Origin: an uncultured Duganella sp.
GTDB lineage: Bacteria; Pseudomonadota; Gammaproteobacteria; Burkholderiales; Burkholderiaceae
Reading direction: 5' to 3'
Assembly (NCBI GenBank): GCA_946482335.1
Contig: CAMLRG010000131.1
Coordinates: forward strand, 1-15,360
DNA length: 15,360 nt
A program made the position numbers and the translations under genes. Shown here piece after piece: positions 8,101 to 14,770 of the stretch. The notes beneath the pieces were generated by a model. It saw only the letters and a list, made by a program, of their open reading frames with translations. It was not told where the DNA came from and searched no databases. The first letter of the stretch is position 1. Each line of letters starts with the position of its first letter.

Positions 8101-8637
8101 ACTTTGCGGATGGCTGTTGTGGCAGGCGATGCAAGCCTGTGCGCTCATGCGGTCGGCCAGCGCCACCCGCACCGTGGTGCGGCCGTGCAGGGTCTCGGTG
8201 CGCGAAAACACCCCTTCCGGATTTTTCTGCAGGTAGCGCCAGGCGTCTTGCGCGAACTGGTCGGTCGGCCGCTCGCGCCGTTGCGGGAAAGGGAAAGGGC
8301 TAGACAGCTTGACCGTGGTGCCGCTGCCCTGCATCAGCGCGCTCAGGTCGTGGATCATGGTGGCCGGCAGCGGGATCGCTTTTTCCTTGTGGCGGTAATC
8401 CGGGTCGACCTGCAGGTCGGTCTGCGCCAGCACGCGCGCCGCCACATTTTCGGTGTAGTACTTGCGCAGCACCAGGAATTGCCGCACCGTCGCCTGCGCG
8501 GCGTCGACCGCGTCGCGCTCCGCGTTGTCCCGGATCAGCAATGGCAATAGTGCCGAAAAGACCAGTCCACACGCGGCCAGCAGCAGCCCGATGGGCAGGA
8601 ACAGCTTCCAGAACAAGCTGCTGGAGCGTGCAAGCAC
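5131..8637 (-). CDS. membrane hybrid histidine kinase with Tll0287-like heme sensor, GAF and three receivers
   Basis: With the chosen start the protein has 1168 residues. Order: membrane helix 8-35; periplasmic Tll0287-like/DUF3365 sensor about 40-200, recognised by RKYYTENV, IPLPATMIHDLS, the CIACH heme-attachment motif at 169-173 and SPKTDWKLGDVRGVLEV; second membrane helix about 207-230; HAMP-like linker; GAF about 345-482; coiled coil 485-533; kinase core with H546 (MSHELRTPLN), N box NLLSNALKF and GGTGLGLS; then receivers with D838, D960 and D1099. The first receiver reads MMARMDG instead of the usual MMPxMDG. The family binds heme c covalently, so redox or gas sensing in the periplasm is expected. 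Start choice: GTG 8637 has GGAG 7 nt upstream and gives a short tail before the first helix; the frame remains open to a TTG at 8736 with no good binding site. It leads a two-gene operon. Confidence 0.92.
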   Translation of the reverse strand: MLARSSSLFWKLFLPIGLLLAACGLVFSALLPLLIRDNAERDAVDAAQATVRQFLVLRKYYTENVAARVLAQTDLQVDPDYRHKEKAIPLPATMIHDLSALMQGSGTTVKLSSPFPFPQRRERPTDQFAQDAWRYLQKNPEGVFSRTETLHGRTTVRVALADRMSAQACIACHNSHPQSPKTDWKLGDVRGVLEVNSTREAASATRIASWVLMALGAVLLLVAVALRVFYQRNVAQPLHRALDSARALASSRAGHVEAVQAVAGGNLDHDFTPAPLPQVDMGGVAHDEAGDLLLSVAGLAESQRAFDEAFARMTEALRASRLAQRERDWLKSSQNELNTVMRGEQELAVLGQGLLDFVAGLLQARVGALYVDEGQGAGMCLLAAHGLAKERHPARIVPGEGVAGQAVRDGKQALVTAVPPGYLEIGSALGSAAPACVLVLPLQHGRNMVGLMELGAFQRFNDNELAFADLCAEAMAIGLEVNIARQRTRALLAETAQQAEELRVQQEELQQSNAELEERADQLERQREEIQRVSAYKSEFMANMSHELRTPLNSMLILSGLLMENKAHNLNERQLEYAGTIHHAGRDLLNLINDILDLAKMEAGKVELHVEPVELAGLCRELQAQFQPQAEQKGLALRVECAPDVPALVPMDGMRVQQVLRNLLSNALKFTHRGSVQLRVSVAGDQLSFAVSDTGIGVPADKQVTIFEAFRQADGSISRHYGGTGLGLSISLQLARKMGGTLHLHSKEGAGSTFTLLLPLQPEGGASAPDSAQPGPGGHDAPASDAERRILIVEDDPFFAQLLADFVRERGYTPLTAADGEQGLQLAQQEAPHAVLLDVMMARMDGWEVMRRLHEDARTSHLPVHFISCLDDWQRARELGALGLLTKPASQAQLEHVFDTIEQAWAGALKRVLVVEDDADQLSSLAALLEGRAVEVTRCRSGPEALDLLSHGHFDCLVLDLGLQGMSGYEVLDAMQALPALRHLPVVIHSGQDLTREQLRMLNRYARSVIIKGTHSPERLLGEVQLFLHSVEHGGQGVQREAMALAGSKVLLVDDDMRNLFSLASLLSDRGVEVVEAENGLEAIARLGAEAGIDLVLMDIMMPQMDGYEAMRRIRADARFKDLPIIAMTAKAMPGDHQRCLEAGASDYLAKPIDTAQLLSLLRVWIRR

Positions 8638-8779
8638 GGCGAGTCTCCGCAAGGATGGGTTCACCTTATTCTTGCGCGGAATAGACGATGAAGCAAGCCA
8701 ACTTGTTGTCCGCCCAACTGTTGCCAGCACGCCCAATCTGTTATCATTCGGAAATTATTAATTTAACCATATAAATTCC
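8638..8779. promoter_or_regulatory. divergent promoter region, hybrid kinase / RCC1 lipoprotein
   Basis: This 142-bp spacer must hold promoters for both divergent genes. Its right half (8741-8779) is strikingly A/T-rich for this genome and contains the inverted repeat AAATTATTAATTT (8752-8764, 6-bp arms around one base). Candidate -10-like hexamers include TATCAT at 8742-8747, with TTGCCA at 8721-8726 as a poor -35 at only 15 bp spacing, so no promoter is assigned firmly. No Shine-Dalgarno sequence precedes the lipoprotein start. If the kinase used its longer TTG start at 8736, the leader would shrink to 43 bp. Confidence 0.45.
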
Positions 8780-10000
8780 ATGCGTTTCCCGCCCCGCCTG
8801 GCGCTCGCCAGTGCCGCCTGTTTCGCCCTGGCAGCCTGTGGCGGCAGCGACCCTGCTGCCACCAGTTCGCCACAACGTACCGCCCAGCACGGCGCGGCCC
8901 TGCAAACGCTGGCCCAGCTCGACACCGACCGCATTGGCGCCGGCGCCGGCTTCGCCGCCGGCCTGTCAACCGACGGCAAGGTCTATGCCTGGGGCGACAA
9001 CAGTGTCGGCCAGTTGGGCCAGGGCCACCTGCAGGACAGCTTGCTGCCGGTGCAAGTGCCCGGCTTGAGCGGCGTTCACGCGCTGGCGGTAGGCGATTTC
9101 CACACCCTGGCCATGCGCCGCGATGGCAGCGTCTGGGGCTGGGGCAGCAACCATTACGGCCAGCTTGGCATCGGCCGCCAGCTCGGTTCGGCCACCCCGG
9201 TCCAGGTTGCCGGCCTGTCCTCGGTACGCGCCCTGGCGGCCAACAATTACCTGTCGCTGGCTTTGCGCAAGGATGGCTCGGTCTGGGCCTGGGGCCGCAG
9301 CGGCGCGCGCACCACGCTGGCGCCAGCGCCGGTACCTGGACTGAACGACGCCAAGGCCGTGGCGGCCGGCTGGGACTACGCCCTGGCGGTGCGCAACGAC
9401 GGCACCGTGTGGGGCTGGGGCAGCAACAGCGCCGGCCAGTTGGGCAAGCGGCCGGGCCTGTACGTGCAGCCGGCGCGCCTGGAGGGCATCGACAAGGTGG
9501 TCGCCATTTCGGCGTCGCGCCTGCATGCGATGGCGTTGCGCACCGACGGTTCGGTCTGGACCTGGGGCAGCAATACGTATGGCCAGATGGGCATCGACGC
9601 CGTGGTGGCCGGCCCTACCCCTATCCCGGGCTTGCCGATGCCGTCCAACGGCGCCAGCGGCGTGCGCCAGATCGCGGCTGGCGCCTACAACAGCGCCGTG
9701 CTGTATAGCGACGGCAGCGTGTGGAGCTGGGGTTCCAACCATTACGGCCAGGTCGCCGACGGCTCGACCACCAACCGCACCGCGCCGGTACGCCTGAATA
9801 CCATCGGCAACGTGGTGGCAATGGCGGTCAGCGACGGCTTCGTGATCTTCCTGCAGGCCGACGGCACGGCGCAGGGCGCAGGCGTCAACAGCTCCGGTGC
9901 GCTGGGTAACAACACCCGCAGCAATTCCGTCTTGCCGGTACCGGTCCTGGGCCTGAGCGGCACGGCGCCGCTGAACCTTGGCGCCAGCCGCGCCCAATAA
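8780..10000 (+). CDS. RCC1-repeat beta-propeller lipoprotein
   Basis: The 406-residue product starts with a lipoprotein signal peptide whose lipobox LAAC places the lipidated cysteine at C20. The following residues are Gly-Gly rather than Asp at +2, which predicts transport to the outer membrane. A short linker (24-50, DPAATSSPQRT...) leads into seven RCC1-type units of about 50 residues, marked by DGxVWxWGSNxxGQLG. Six are clear; the third lacks the GQLG half and the seventh (ADGTAQGAGVNSSGALG) is degenerate. Seven units match a closed seven-bladed propeller, normally a protein-binding scaffold. The start ATG 8780 is the only one giving the signal peptide, although no Shine-Dalgarno is visible. 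The 3' end overlaps the oligosaccharyltransferase gene by 23 nt. The partner or ligand is unknown. Confidence 0.9.
   Translation: MRFPPRLALASAACFALAACGGSDPAATSSPQRTAQHGAALQTLAQLDTDRIGAGAGFAAGLSTDGKVYAWGDNSVGQLGQGHLQDSLLPVQVPGLSGVHALAVGDFHTLAMRRDGSVWGWGSNHYGQLGIGRQLGSATPVQVAGLSSVRALAANNYLSLALRKDGSVWAWGRSGARTTLAPAPVPGLNDAKAVAAGWDYALAVRNDGTVWGWGSNSAGQLGKRPGLYVQPARLEGIDKVVAISASRLHAMALRTDGSVWTWGSNTYGQMGIDAVVAGPTPIPGLPMPSNGASGVRQIAAGAYNSAVLYSDGSVWSWGSNHYGQVADGSTTNRTAPVRLNTIGNVVAMAVSDGFVIFLQADGTAQGAGVNSSGALGNNTRSNSVLPVPVLGLSGTAPLNLGASRAQ
8933..9964 (+). repeat. RCC1 repeat array within the lipoprotein gene
   Basis: Seven tandem protein-level units of about 50 codons each carry the DGxVWxWG core. 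Some similarity persists in the DNA: AACCATTACGGCCAG is identical at 9149-9163 (unit 2) and 9737-9751 (unit 6). The units are otherwise diverged, so they are not a recent tandem expansion. Confidence 0.8.
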
Positions 10001-11738
10001 GGCGCCGTTCAACAGGCTGGCGGCGCACGCCGCCGGCCTGATGTCCTGCCTGCCCTTCCTGGTGCCACTGCACCAGCCGCCTGTCGCCTCGCTCCCTTCC
10101 GAATTGCTGGCATTGCTGCTGGGCTGCCTGGTGCTGGCCGCCACGGCCTGGCGCCGCCCGGCTTCCCCCCTGCCGCTGCCCGCCATCGCTGTTGCCCCGC
10201 TGCTGCTGGCGGTGCTGCTCCTGTTGCAATATGCGCTGGGCATGTTCGCTTATGGCGCCAGCGCGCTGCTGCCTGCCGTCTTCCTGCTGTGGGCTGGCCT
10301 GCTGGCCTGCGCCGGCCAGGATGCGGCCGGCGCTGAGCCTGGACGCCTGTGCGATGTCCTGGCCCGCTGGCTGCTGGCGGGCGCGCTGGCCAACGCCCTG
10401 GCGGGGCTGCTGCAGTACGGCGGGCAATGGCAGGCGCTGGGTGGCCTCGTCGCCGCCCCGTCACCGGACGCGCGCGAAGGAATCTATGGCAACCTCGCGC
10501 AGCAAAACCACTTCGCCAGCCACATGGCATTGGGCCTGGCCGCGCTGGCGTGGCTGTGGCGCTCGCAGCCCCCACGCCTTGGCGCGCCGGCGGGCGGCAT
10601 CCGGCTCGCCGCGGCGGCCGCTGCCGCAACGCCGGCGGCATTGCTCCTTGCCGCGCTCGCGCTGTCCGGCTCGCGCAGCGGCTGGCTGTACCTGGCGATC
10701 CTGGGCACCGCCCTGCTGTGGCGCGCCCCTGCAGCATCCGCTTCCGCAGCGCACGCTGCACCATCGGCACGGCGCCGCGACCTCGCCATCTTCGCTGGCG
10801 CCGCCATCGCGCTCGCCGCCCTGGCGCTGGCGGCGTGGCAAGGCATGCTGGGCCCGCAGCTGGCACGCCTGACGCGCCTCGGCGACCCATTCGGTCCGCG
10901 CGCCTTCGCCTGGTCGCACGCCTGGCAAATGGCGCTGGCGCATCCCTGGCTGGGCGCCGGCTGGGACAATTTTGCCGCCACCCTGATCGCACAGTTAAGG
11001 CCGGGCGAAAAGGTCTGGGGCATCGACCAATACGCCCACAACCTGTTCCTGCAATTGCTGGCCGCCGGTGGCTGGCCCGCCCTGCTCGCGCTGCTGCTGC
11101 CGGTGGCATGGCACTTGCGCCGATGCGGCCGGGCGCCGATGCTGGCGTGGACCGTACTGGGCATCCTGGCGGTGCACAGCATGCTTGAACAGCCGCTCTA
11201 CTATGCATACTTCCTCGGCCCCGCAGCGTTCCTGGCCGGCGCCATGGCGCGCCCTTCCTGGCATTGCGCGGGAGCGGCACGCTACGCCCTGGCCGTGGCG
11301 GCGGTCGCGCTCTTGTTTGGCATCGTGCGCGGCGCCCGCAATTACGGCGAGATCCGGGAACAGGTCTATGACGCGGCAACGCCGCCGGCGCCGGCGCTGG
11401 TGCAGCTGCTGCACCAGGGTTCAGCCTTTGCACCATTGCTGGAACTGGCATTGCCGGGACAATTCGTGGCCGCCGACGCGCCAGTTGCGCAGCGCCTGGC
11501 CTTCAACGACAGGGTTCGCCACTTCGCCCCCATCGCGGAAGTGGAATTCCGCCACGCCGTCCTGCTGGCCGAGGCGGGCCGGCAGCAGGACGCGCAAGCC
11601 CAACTGGTGCGCGCGGCCCGCGCCTATCCCGCCGAACGGCCTGCCTACCTGGCACGCATCGCCAGCCTGGCGGCGCAGCAGCCGGCGCCCTATGCCGGGC
11701 TGGCAGCCTTTGCCGCCGCCTACGGCGCTTGGGACTAG
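9978..11738 (+). CDS. PglL/Wzy-family O-oligosaccharyltransferase (O-antigen ligase fold)
   Basis: This 586-residue polytopic membrane protein opens with a helix ending in CLPFLVPLHQPPVASLPSE, typical of PglL-type ligases, and carries GNLAQQNHFASHM (171-183), the PglL N-terminal signature. The Wzy_C core contains the periplasmic loop histidine H354 in DQYAHNLFLQLLAAGG, the likely catalytic residue, and LEQPLYYAYFL around E404. A soluble C-terminal region (about 440-586) resembles Wzy_C_2. Such enzymes move a lipid-linked glycan onto serine or threonine of periplasmic proteins, often pilins. TTG 9978 is preferred because the next start, ATG 10041, would cut the first membrane helix; a stop lies just upstream in frame and no Shine-Dalgarno is visible, so translation is probably coupled to the overlapping lipoprotein gene. 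A polymerase or ligase for polysaccharide is the alternative. Confidence 0.87.
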   Translation: MAPAAPNKAPFNRLAAHAAGLMSCLPFLVPLHQPPVASLPSELLALLLGCLVLAATAWRRPASPLPLPAIAVAPLLLAVLLLLQYALGMFAYGASALLPAVFLLWAGLLACAGQDAAGAEPGRLCDVLARWLLAGALANALAGLLQYGGQWQALGGLVAAPSPDAREGIYGNLAQQNHFASHMALGLAALAWLWRSQPPRLGAPAGGIRLAAAAAAATPAALLLAALALSGSRSGWLYLAILGTALLWRAPAASASAAHAAPSARRRDLAIFAGAAIALAALALAAWQGMLGPQLARLTRLGDPFGPRAFAWSHAWQMALAHPWLGAGWDNFAATLIAQLRPGEKVWGIDQYAHNLFLQLLAAGGWPALLALLLPVAWHLRRCGRAPMLAWTVLGILAVHSMLEQPLYYAYFLGPAAFLAGAMARPSWHCAGAARYALAVAAVALLFGIVRGARNYGEIREQVYDAATPPAPALVQLLHQGSAFAPLLELALPGQFVAADAPVAQRLAFNDRVRHFAPIAEVEFRHAVLLAEAGRQQDAQAQLVRAARAYPAERPAYLARIASLAAQQPAPYAGLAAFAAAYGAWD

Positions 11739-11745
11739 TGCCGGC

Positions 11746-13947
11746 CTAGCCGTGCCATGGCGTGTATTCGATGCCGTTCTGGATGCTGCCGATGACTTGC
11801 GCCTGGTTTTCGCCGCCCTCGCTGAAGGCTGCCAGCACGTCGGCACGCGCGACGCCGGCCGCCAGCGCCTCGGTCCAGAACTTGATGCCGGCCGCCTCGC
11901 CGGCCCGGTGCAGCACGTTCTTGTACAAGCCGTCGACAAAGGCCGCGTCGCTGCTTTGCTCGCCGTAGCGCAGTTCGAATTCCGGGCTGTGGATGAAGCC
12001 GTCCGCCACGGCCTGCAGGCTGATTCCCTTGTCCAGCTGCGCGATCCAGTAACCCAGCCCGGCAGCGTCCGGCTTGCGGTCGAAGGCGGCCTGGTACACG
12101 CGGTAAGCGATGGCGGCATTGCCCTCGGTGCCGAGCGCCACGCTGCGGTCCTGGAAGTCGATGCGTTCGACATGGCGCAAATGCTCCACCCCACTCGGCC
12201 CCATCAGCACGTAACCGTCGTCGGACTTGAACACCGTGTAGCCCGCCTTGCTGCGGCTATAGCGCACGATGTCCATGCCGGCGCCGCCGTCGAGGTAATC
12301 ATTGCCGACGGCACCGTACAGGATGTCGGCCGCGGCCGTGCCCCACTGGAACCAGGCATCGCCATTGCTGGCCAAGGCTTGCAGCTGGCCGCCAATGCTC
12401 AGGTTCGACAAGGCATAGGCCAGGTCGCCGGTGCCCGGCTTGAGCTCGATGGTGATGGTCCCCAGCACAGCGCCGGCCTGGGCCGCCACCGCCTTGCCCT
12501 GGTAATGCTGTTTCATAGTGGAATTGCCGCCGCTGTCCGGCAGATACGTGCCAAACACCGTCTGGCCGCCCAGGCTGACCTCCGTCACCGAACCTTGCAG
12601 GAATTGCGACGTCAGATCGAACGAAATATCGGCGCCGCTGGCCACCGCCGTATTGGCGTACAGTTTCAGCGTCACGCTTTCGCCCTGCTTGGCCGGCACT
12701 ACCCAGGCCGTGGCGGGCGGGCGTACGGCACCGTCGGTGACTTCGATGCGGGTATTGATGTTCATCAGCTTCAGCTCGGCGTTCGAATAGCTGCGGATAT
12801 TGCCCGCCTTGTCGCCCACTTCGACTGAAATCACATCGTACATGCCGGGATTGCTCGCCTTGTCGATGGTCTGGACCACGCTGGCCACCGCCGGCGTCGC
12901 GTCGTGGAAAGTGTCCGCCTGGAAGCCATCCCAGCCCAGCACCACCAGCGGCGTGGACAAGCCGCTGCTCGACCAGTAACCGTCCAGCCAGACCTTGACC
13001 GTATCGACGCCGCTGCCGCCGGCATCGTTGGCCCAAGCCTTGAACGTGCCGGCCGCGTCGCCATTTTTCAGGTTGACCACTGCCGGCAGCTGCAAGCCAT
13101 CCAGCACCGGCGCCGTGTTGTCGACCAGGCCGCCCTTGACCACGACGCTGGTCGCGATGCCCATTTCCTTCAGTTGGCCGGCGTAATACATGGTGGCATT
13201 GCCGCTGGCGTCGACCAGCTGCAGCGACGACACGGAATACGTGCCGGGCTGGGTGTTCTTGCCGATCATGGCATCCAGGCTGGCGCGCTCCGGCGTCGCG
13301 TCGCCAAAGTCGTCGCCATGGCTGGTGAAGCCGCTGCTGCCCACCAGCATGCTGCCGGTCACGCCGAAGCGCGTCTCGAGCTGCTTGTCGAACGTCAGGT
13401 AGGCATGGTGCACGCCATTGCCACCGGCGTTATCGCGTGCCGTCACGACGATGGGCATCACGCCGTCGCCCTTGCTCAGATCCACTTCGCCCAACTGCAG
13501 GCCGAGCAGCGTCGGGCCTGTGCGGTCCACCTTGCTGCCCGCCACGGTCATGGCCGTGACGATGCCCGCAGCCTGCAAATCCCCAGCCGAATAGTAAGTG
13601 GCATTGCCGGCGTTATCCCGCACCGTGGCGCCGATCACCGCATACGTGCCCGCTGACGTATTAGGGCCCAGCAGCAGCACTTCGTTGGCGCTGTTCGGCG
13701 TGCCATCCTTGAAGGTGTCCAGGCTTTTGCTGAAGGTGCCGCCGATGGTCAGGTAGCCATACCCATACGGCACGGCACCCAGCTGCACCAGCTCATGGTT
13801 GAACTGCAATGTGACTTCGGCAATGCCGCTGCCCTCCGGCCCGTCATCCGCCTCCACCAGGATGGTGGCGGCCTGTGCGCCGGCGGCCAGGTCGACCGTG
13901 GCTGGCAGGGTAATCTTTTTCAGGACGGGCTTGCTGGTATCGGGCAT
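11746..13947 (-). CDS. Ig-like repeat protein with RTX remnant and C-terminal DUF4214
   Basis: This 733-residue protein has no N-terminal signal peptide or membrane helix. Residues 3-405 hold three related units of about 130 residues. Residues 410-525 form another beta-rich domain (AWVVPAKQGESVTLKLYAN), loosely cohesin-like. Residues 545-563 contain a single RTX-like glycine/aspartate turn (GNDYLDGGAGMD), followed by an RTX-associated stretch ending in VERIDFQDRSVAL. DUF4214 occupies about 612-725 (YQAAFDRKPDAAGLGYWIAQLDKG, SPEFELRYG). DUF4214 and RTX turns are typical of type I-secreted or S-layer-like surface proteins, so secretion by a C-terminal signal is inferred. ATG 13947 has GGAG (13956-13959) at 8 nt. 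It ends 7 nt from the convergent ligase gene with no terminator hairpin between. No secretion transporter gene is in the window. Confidence 0.87.
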   Translation of the reverse strand: MPDTSKPVLKKITLPATVDLAAGAQAATILVEADDGPEGSGIAEVTLQFNHELVQLGAVPYGYGYLTIGGTFSKSLDTFKDGTPNSANEVLLLGPNTSAGTYAVIGATVRDNAGNATYYSAGDLQAAGIVTAMTVAGSKVDRTGPTLLGLQLGEVDLSKGDGVMPIVVTARDNAGGNGVHHAYLTFDKQLETRFGVTGSMLVGSSGFTSHGDDFGDATPERASLDAMIGKNTQPGTYSVSSLQLVDASGNATMYYAGQLKEMGIATSVVVKGGLVDNTAPVLDGLQLPAVVNLKNGDAAGTFKAWANDAGGSGVDTVKVWLDGYWSSSGLSTPLVVLGWDGFQADTFHDATPAVASVVQTIDKASNPGMYDVISVEVGDKAGNIRSYSNAELKLMNINTRIEVTDGAVRPPATAWVVPAKQGESVTLKLYANTAVASGADISFDLTSQFLQGSVTEVSLGGQTVFGTYLPDSGGNSTMKQHYQGKAVAAQAGAVLGTITIELKPGTGDLAYALSNLSIGGQLQALASNGDAWFQWGTAAADILYGAVGNDYLDGGAGMDIVRYSRSKAGYTVFKSDDGYVLMGPSGVEHLRHVERIDFQDRSVALGTEGNAAIAYRVYQAAFDRKPDAAGLGYWIAQLDKGISLQAVADGFIHSPEFELRYGEQSSDAAFVDGLYKNVLHRAGEAAGIKFWTEALAAGVARADVLAAFSEGGENQAQVIGSIQNGIEYTPWHG
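12733..13941 (-). repeat. three ~130-residue Ig-like repeats within the DUF4214 gene
   Basis: Units cover residues about 3-137, 138-274 and 275-405. Each opens with a P-x-L-x-x-(I/L)-x-L-P-like strand (SKPVLKKITLP, RTGPTLLGLQL, NTAPVLDGLQLP), has a GSG(I/V) or GNGV motif about 35 residues in, a D(T/D)F-x-D-(G/A)TP motif near the middle, and ends with D-x-(A/S)GN...Y(S/A)...L-x-x-(M/A)-(G/N)I plus a strand. The third differs most (WLDGYWSSSG). They are recognisable as protein repeats and are diverged in DNA. Confidence 0.8.
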
Positions 13948-13949
13948 CG

Positions 13950-13980
13950 CGTGAACTCCATTATTGCAATAAAGCTCACG
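13950..13980. promoter_or_regulatory. nested dyad at the DUF4214 promoter start (operator or leader hairpin)
   Basis: Outer arms CGTGAACT (13950-13957) and AGCTCACG (13973-13980) match as inverted copies at 7 of 8 positions, with a G-U pair in RNA at the eighth. Inside lies the perfect 12-bp palindrome TTATTGCAATAA (13961-13972). The structure abuts the -10 hexamer and covers the predicted start point and the ribosome binding site GGAG. A repressor site is favoured, because a transcript starting near 13974 would lose much of one RNA arm; in read-through RNA from the upstream gene the full hairpin could form. Confidence 0.5.
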
Positions 13981-13986
13981 ATTATA
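13981..13986 (-). promoter_or_regulatory. extended -10 promoter of the DUF4214 gene
   Basis: On the minus strand the sequence reads TGCTATAAT: a perfect TATAAT hexamer with the TGn extension. It lies 33 bp upstream of the start codon in the spacer after the cyclotransferase gene. No convincing -35 hexamer is present 16-18 bp upstream (GTAAAG at 17 bp), which fits an extended -10 promoter. Transcription would start near 13974. Confidence 0.65.
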
Positions 13987-14005
13987 GCAATACGAAAACT
14001 CGTCT

Positions 14006-14762
14006 TTACTTTTTGGCAGGCTTCAATTCGATCTCGAACACGCGCGGCCAGCGTTTGCCGGTGACGAACAGGCGGCGCGCCTTGGCGTCATAGGCGATGC
14101 CGTTCAAGACATTGTCGACGTTCTTGGCCGCTTTGGCGCTGGCCGCCAGGCCGGACAGGTCGATCCAGCCCAGCACCCGGCCGCTGAACGGGTCGATGCG
14201 GGCGATGCGGTCGGATTGCCAGACATTGGCATAGATCTGCCCTTCCACCCACTCCAGTTCATTGATCTGCGCCAGCGGCTGGCCGTCGGCGGTGACCTTG
14301 ATGCGGCGCTGCACGCTGAACGTCCTGGGATCGAGCACGCGGATTTCGGGCGTGCCGTCGCTCATGTACAGGCGCTCGCCATCGCTGGTCAGGCCCCAGC
14401 CTTCGCCCATGTAATTGAAGGTGGCCTTGATGGCCAGGCTGCCCTGGTCCATCACATAGCCGGCCTGGTTCATCCAGGTGATGCCGACGATGCTGTCGCC
14501 GTGCGGCGCGATGCCTTCGCCAAAGACCTTTTCCGGCAAATCGCGTTTCAGCAGCACCTTGCCGGTCGCCAGCTCCACCTTGCGCACTGAGGATGCGCCG
14601 TATTGGCCCGTGCTCTCCCACAGGAAGCCGTCCTTGAAGAACAGGCCTTGGGTGAAGGCTTGCGGATCGTGCGGATAACTGGCCTTGATCGCATAGCCCT
14701 GCACCGGCACACTGGCCGACGCGATTTGCGCGGCCAGCGCCGCCGCGCCCAGCGCGATCAGC

Positions 14763-14770
<8 letters not shown>
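14006..14770 (-). CDS. glutaminyl-peptide cyclotransferase (plant/bacterial type), secreted
   Basis: The 254-residue protein begins with a signal peptide ([19 protein letters not shown], cleavage after residue 19), so it acts in the periplasm or outside. It belongs to the beta-propeller glutamine cyclotransferase family, which converts N-terminal glutamine of peptides to pyroglutamate. Family motifs visible are [21 protein letters not shown] (F39, Q41 and E52, equivalent to substrate-binding Phe and Gln and the catalytic Glu of the papaya enzyme), [19 protein letters not shown], and [21 protein letters not shown], and the C-terminal [29 protein letters not shown]. Length matches the family. 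ATG 14770 overlaps the last 8 nt of ruvB (ATGCGTAA), indicating coupled translation. An in-frame ATG at 14791 would put seven residues before the signal peptide and is less likely. The physiological substrate in bacteria is generally unknown. Confidence 0.9.

Noticed and set aside
5227..8550. 1107-codon open frame on the plus strand, antisense to the hybrid kinase
   Set aside because: No family motif, the same His/Gln/Arg-rich shadow composition, and complete overlap with a kinase whose every domain is intact.
8638..8736. 33-codon N-terminal extension of the hybrid kinase from TTG 8736
   Set aside because: No ribosome binding site fits it well, while GTG 8637 has GGAG at 7 nt and starts just before the first membrane helix. 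Not excluded entirely.
10009..11451. 480-codon minus-strand frame opposite the ligase gene
   Set aside because: Arg/Pro/Ala-rich shadow; the plus strand encodes a coherent polytopic membrane protein with ligase motifs.
11736..11755. Possible bidirectional terminator between the convergent ligase and DUF4214 genes
   Set aside because: CTAG repeats flank a GC core, but the arms do not pair well and there is no T tract on either strand.
11068..12828. 586-codon plus-strand frame running across the ligase gene end and the DUF4214 gene
   Set aside because: It crosses two convergent real genes out of frame and has shadow composition.
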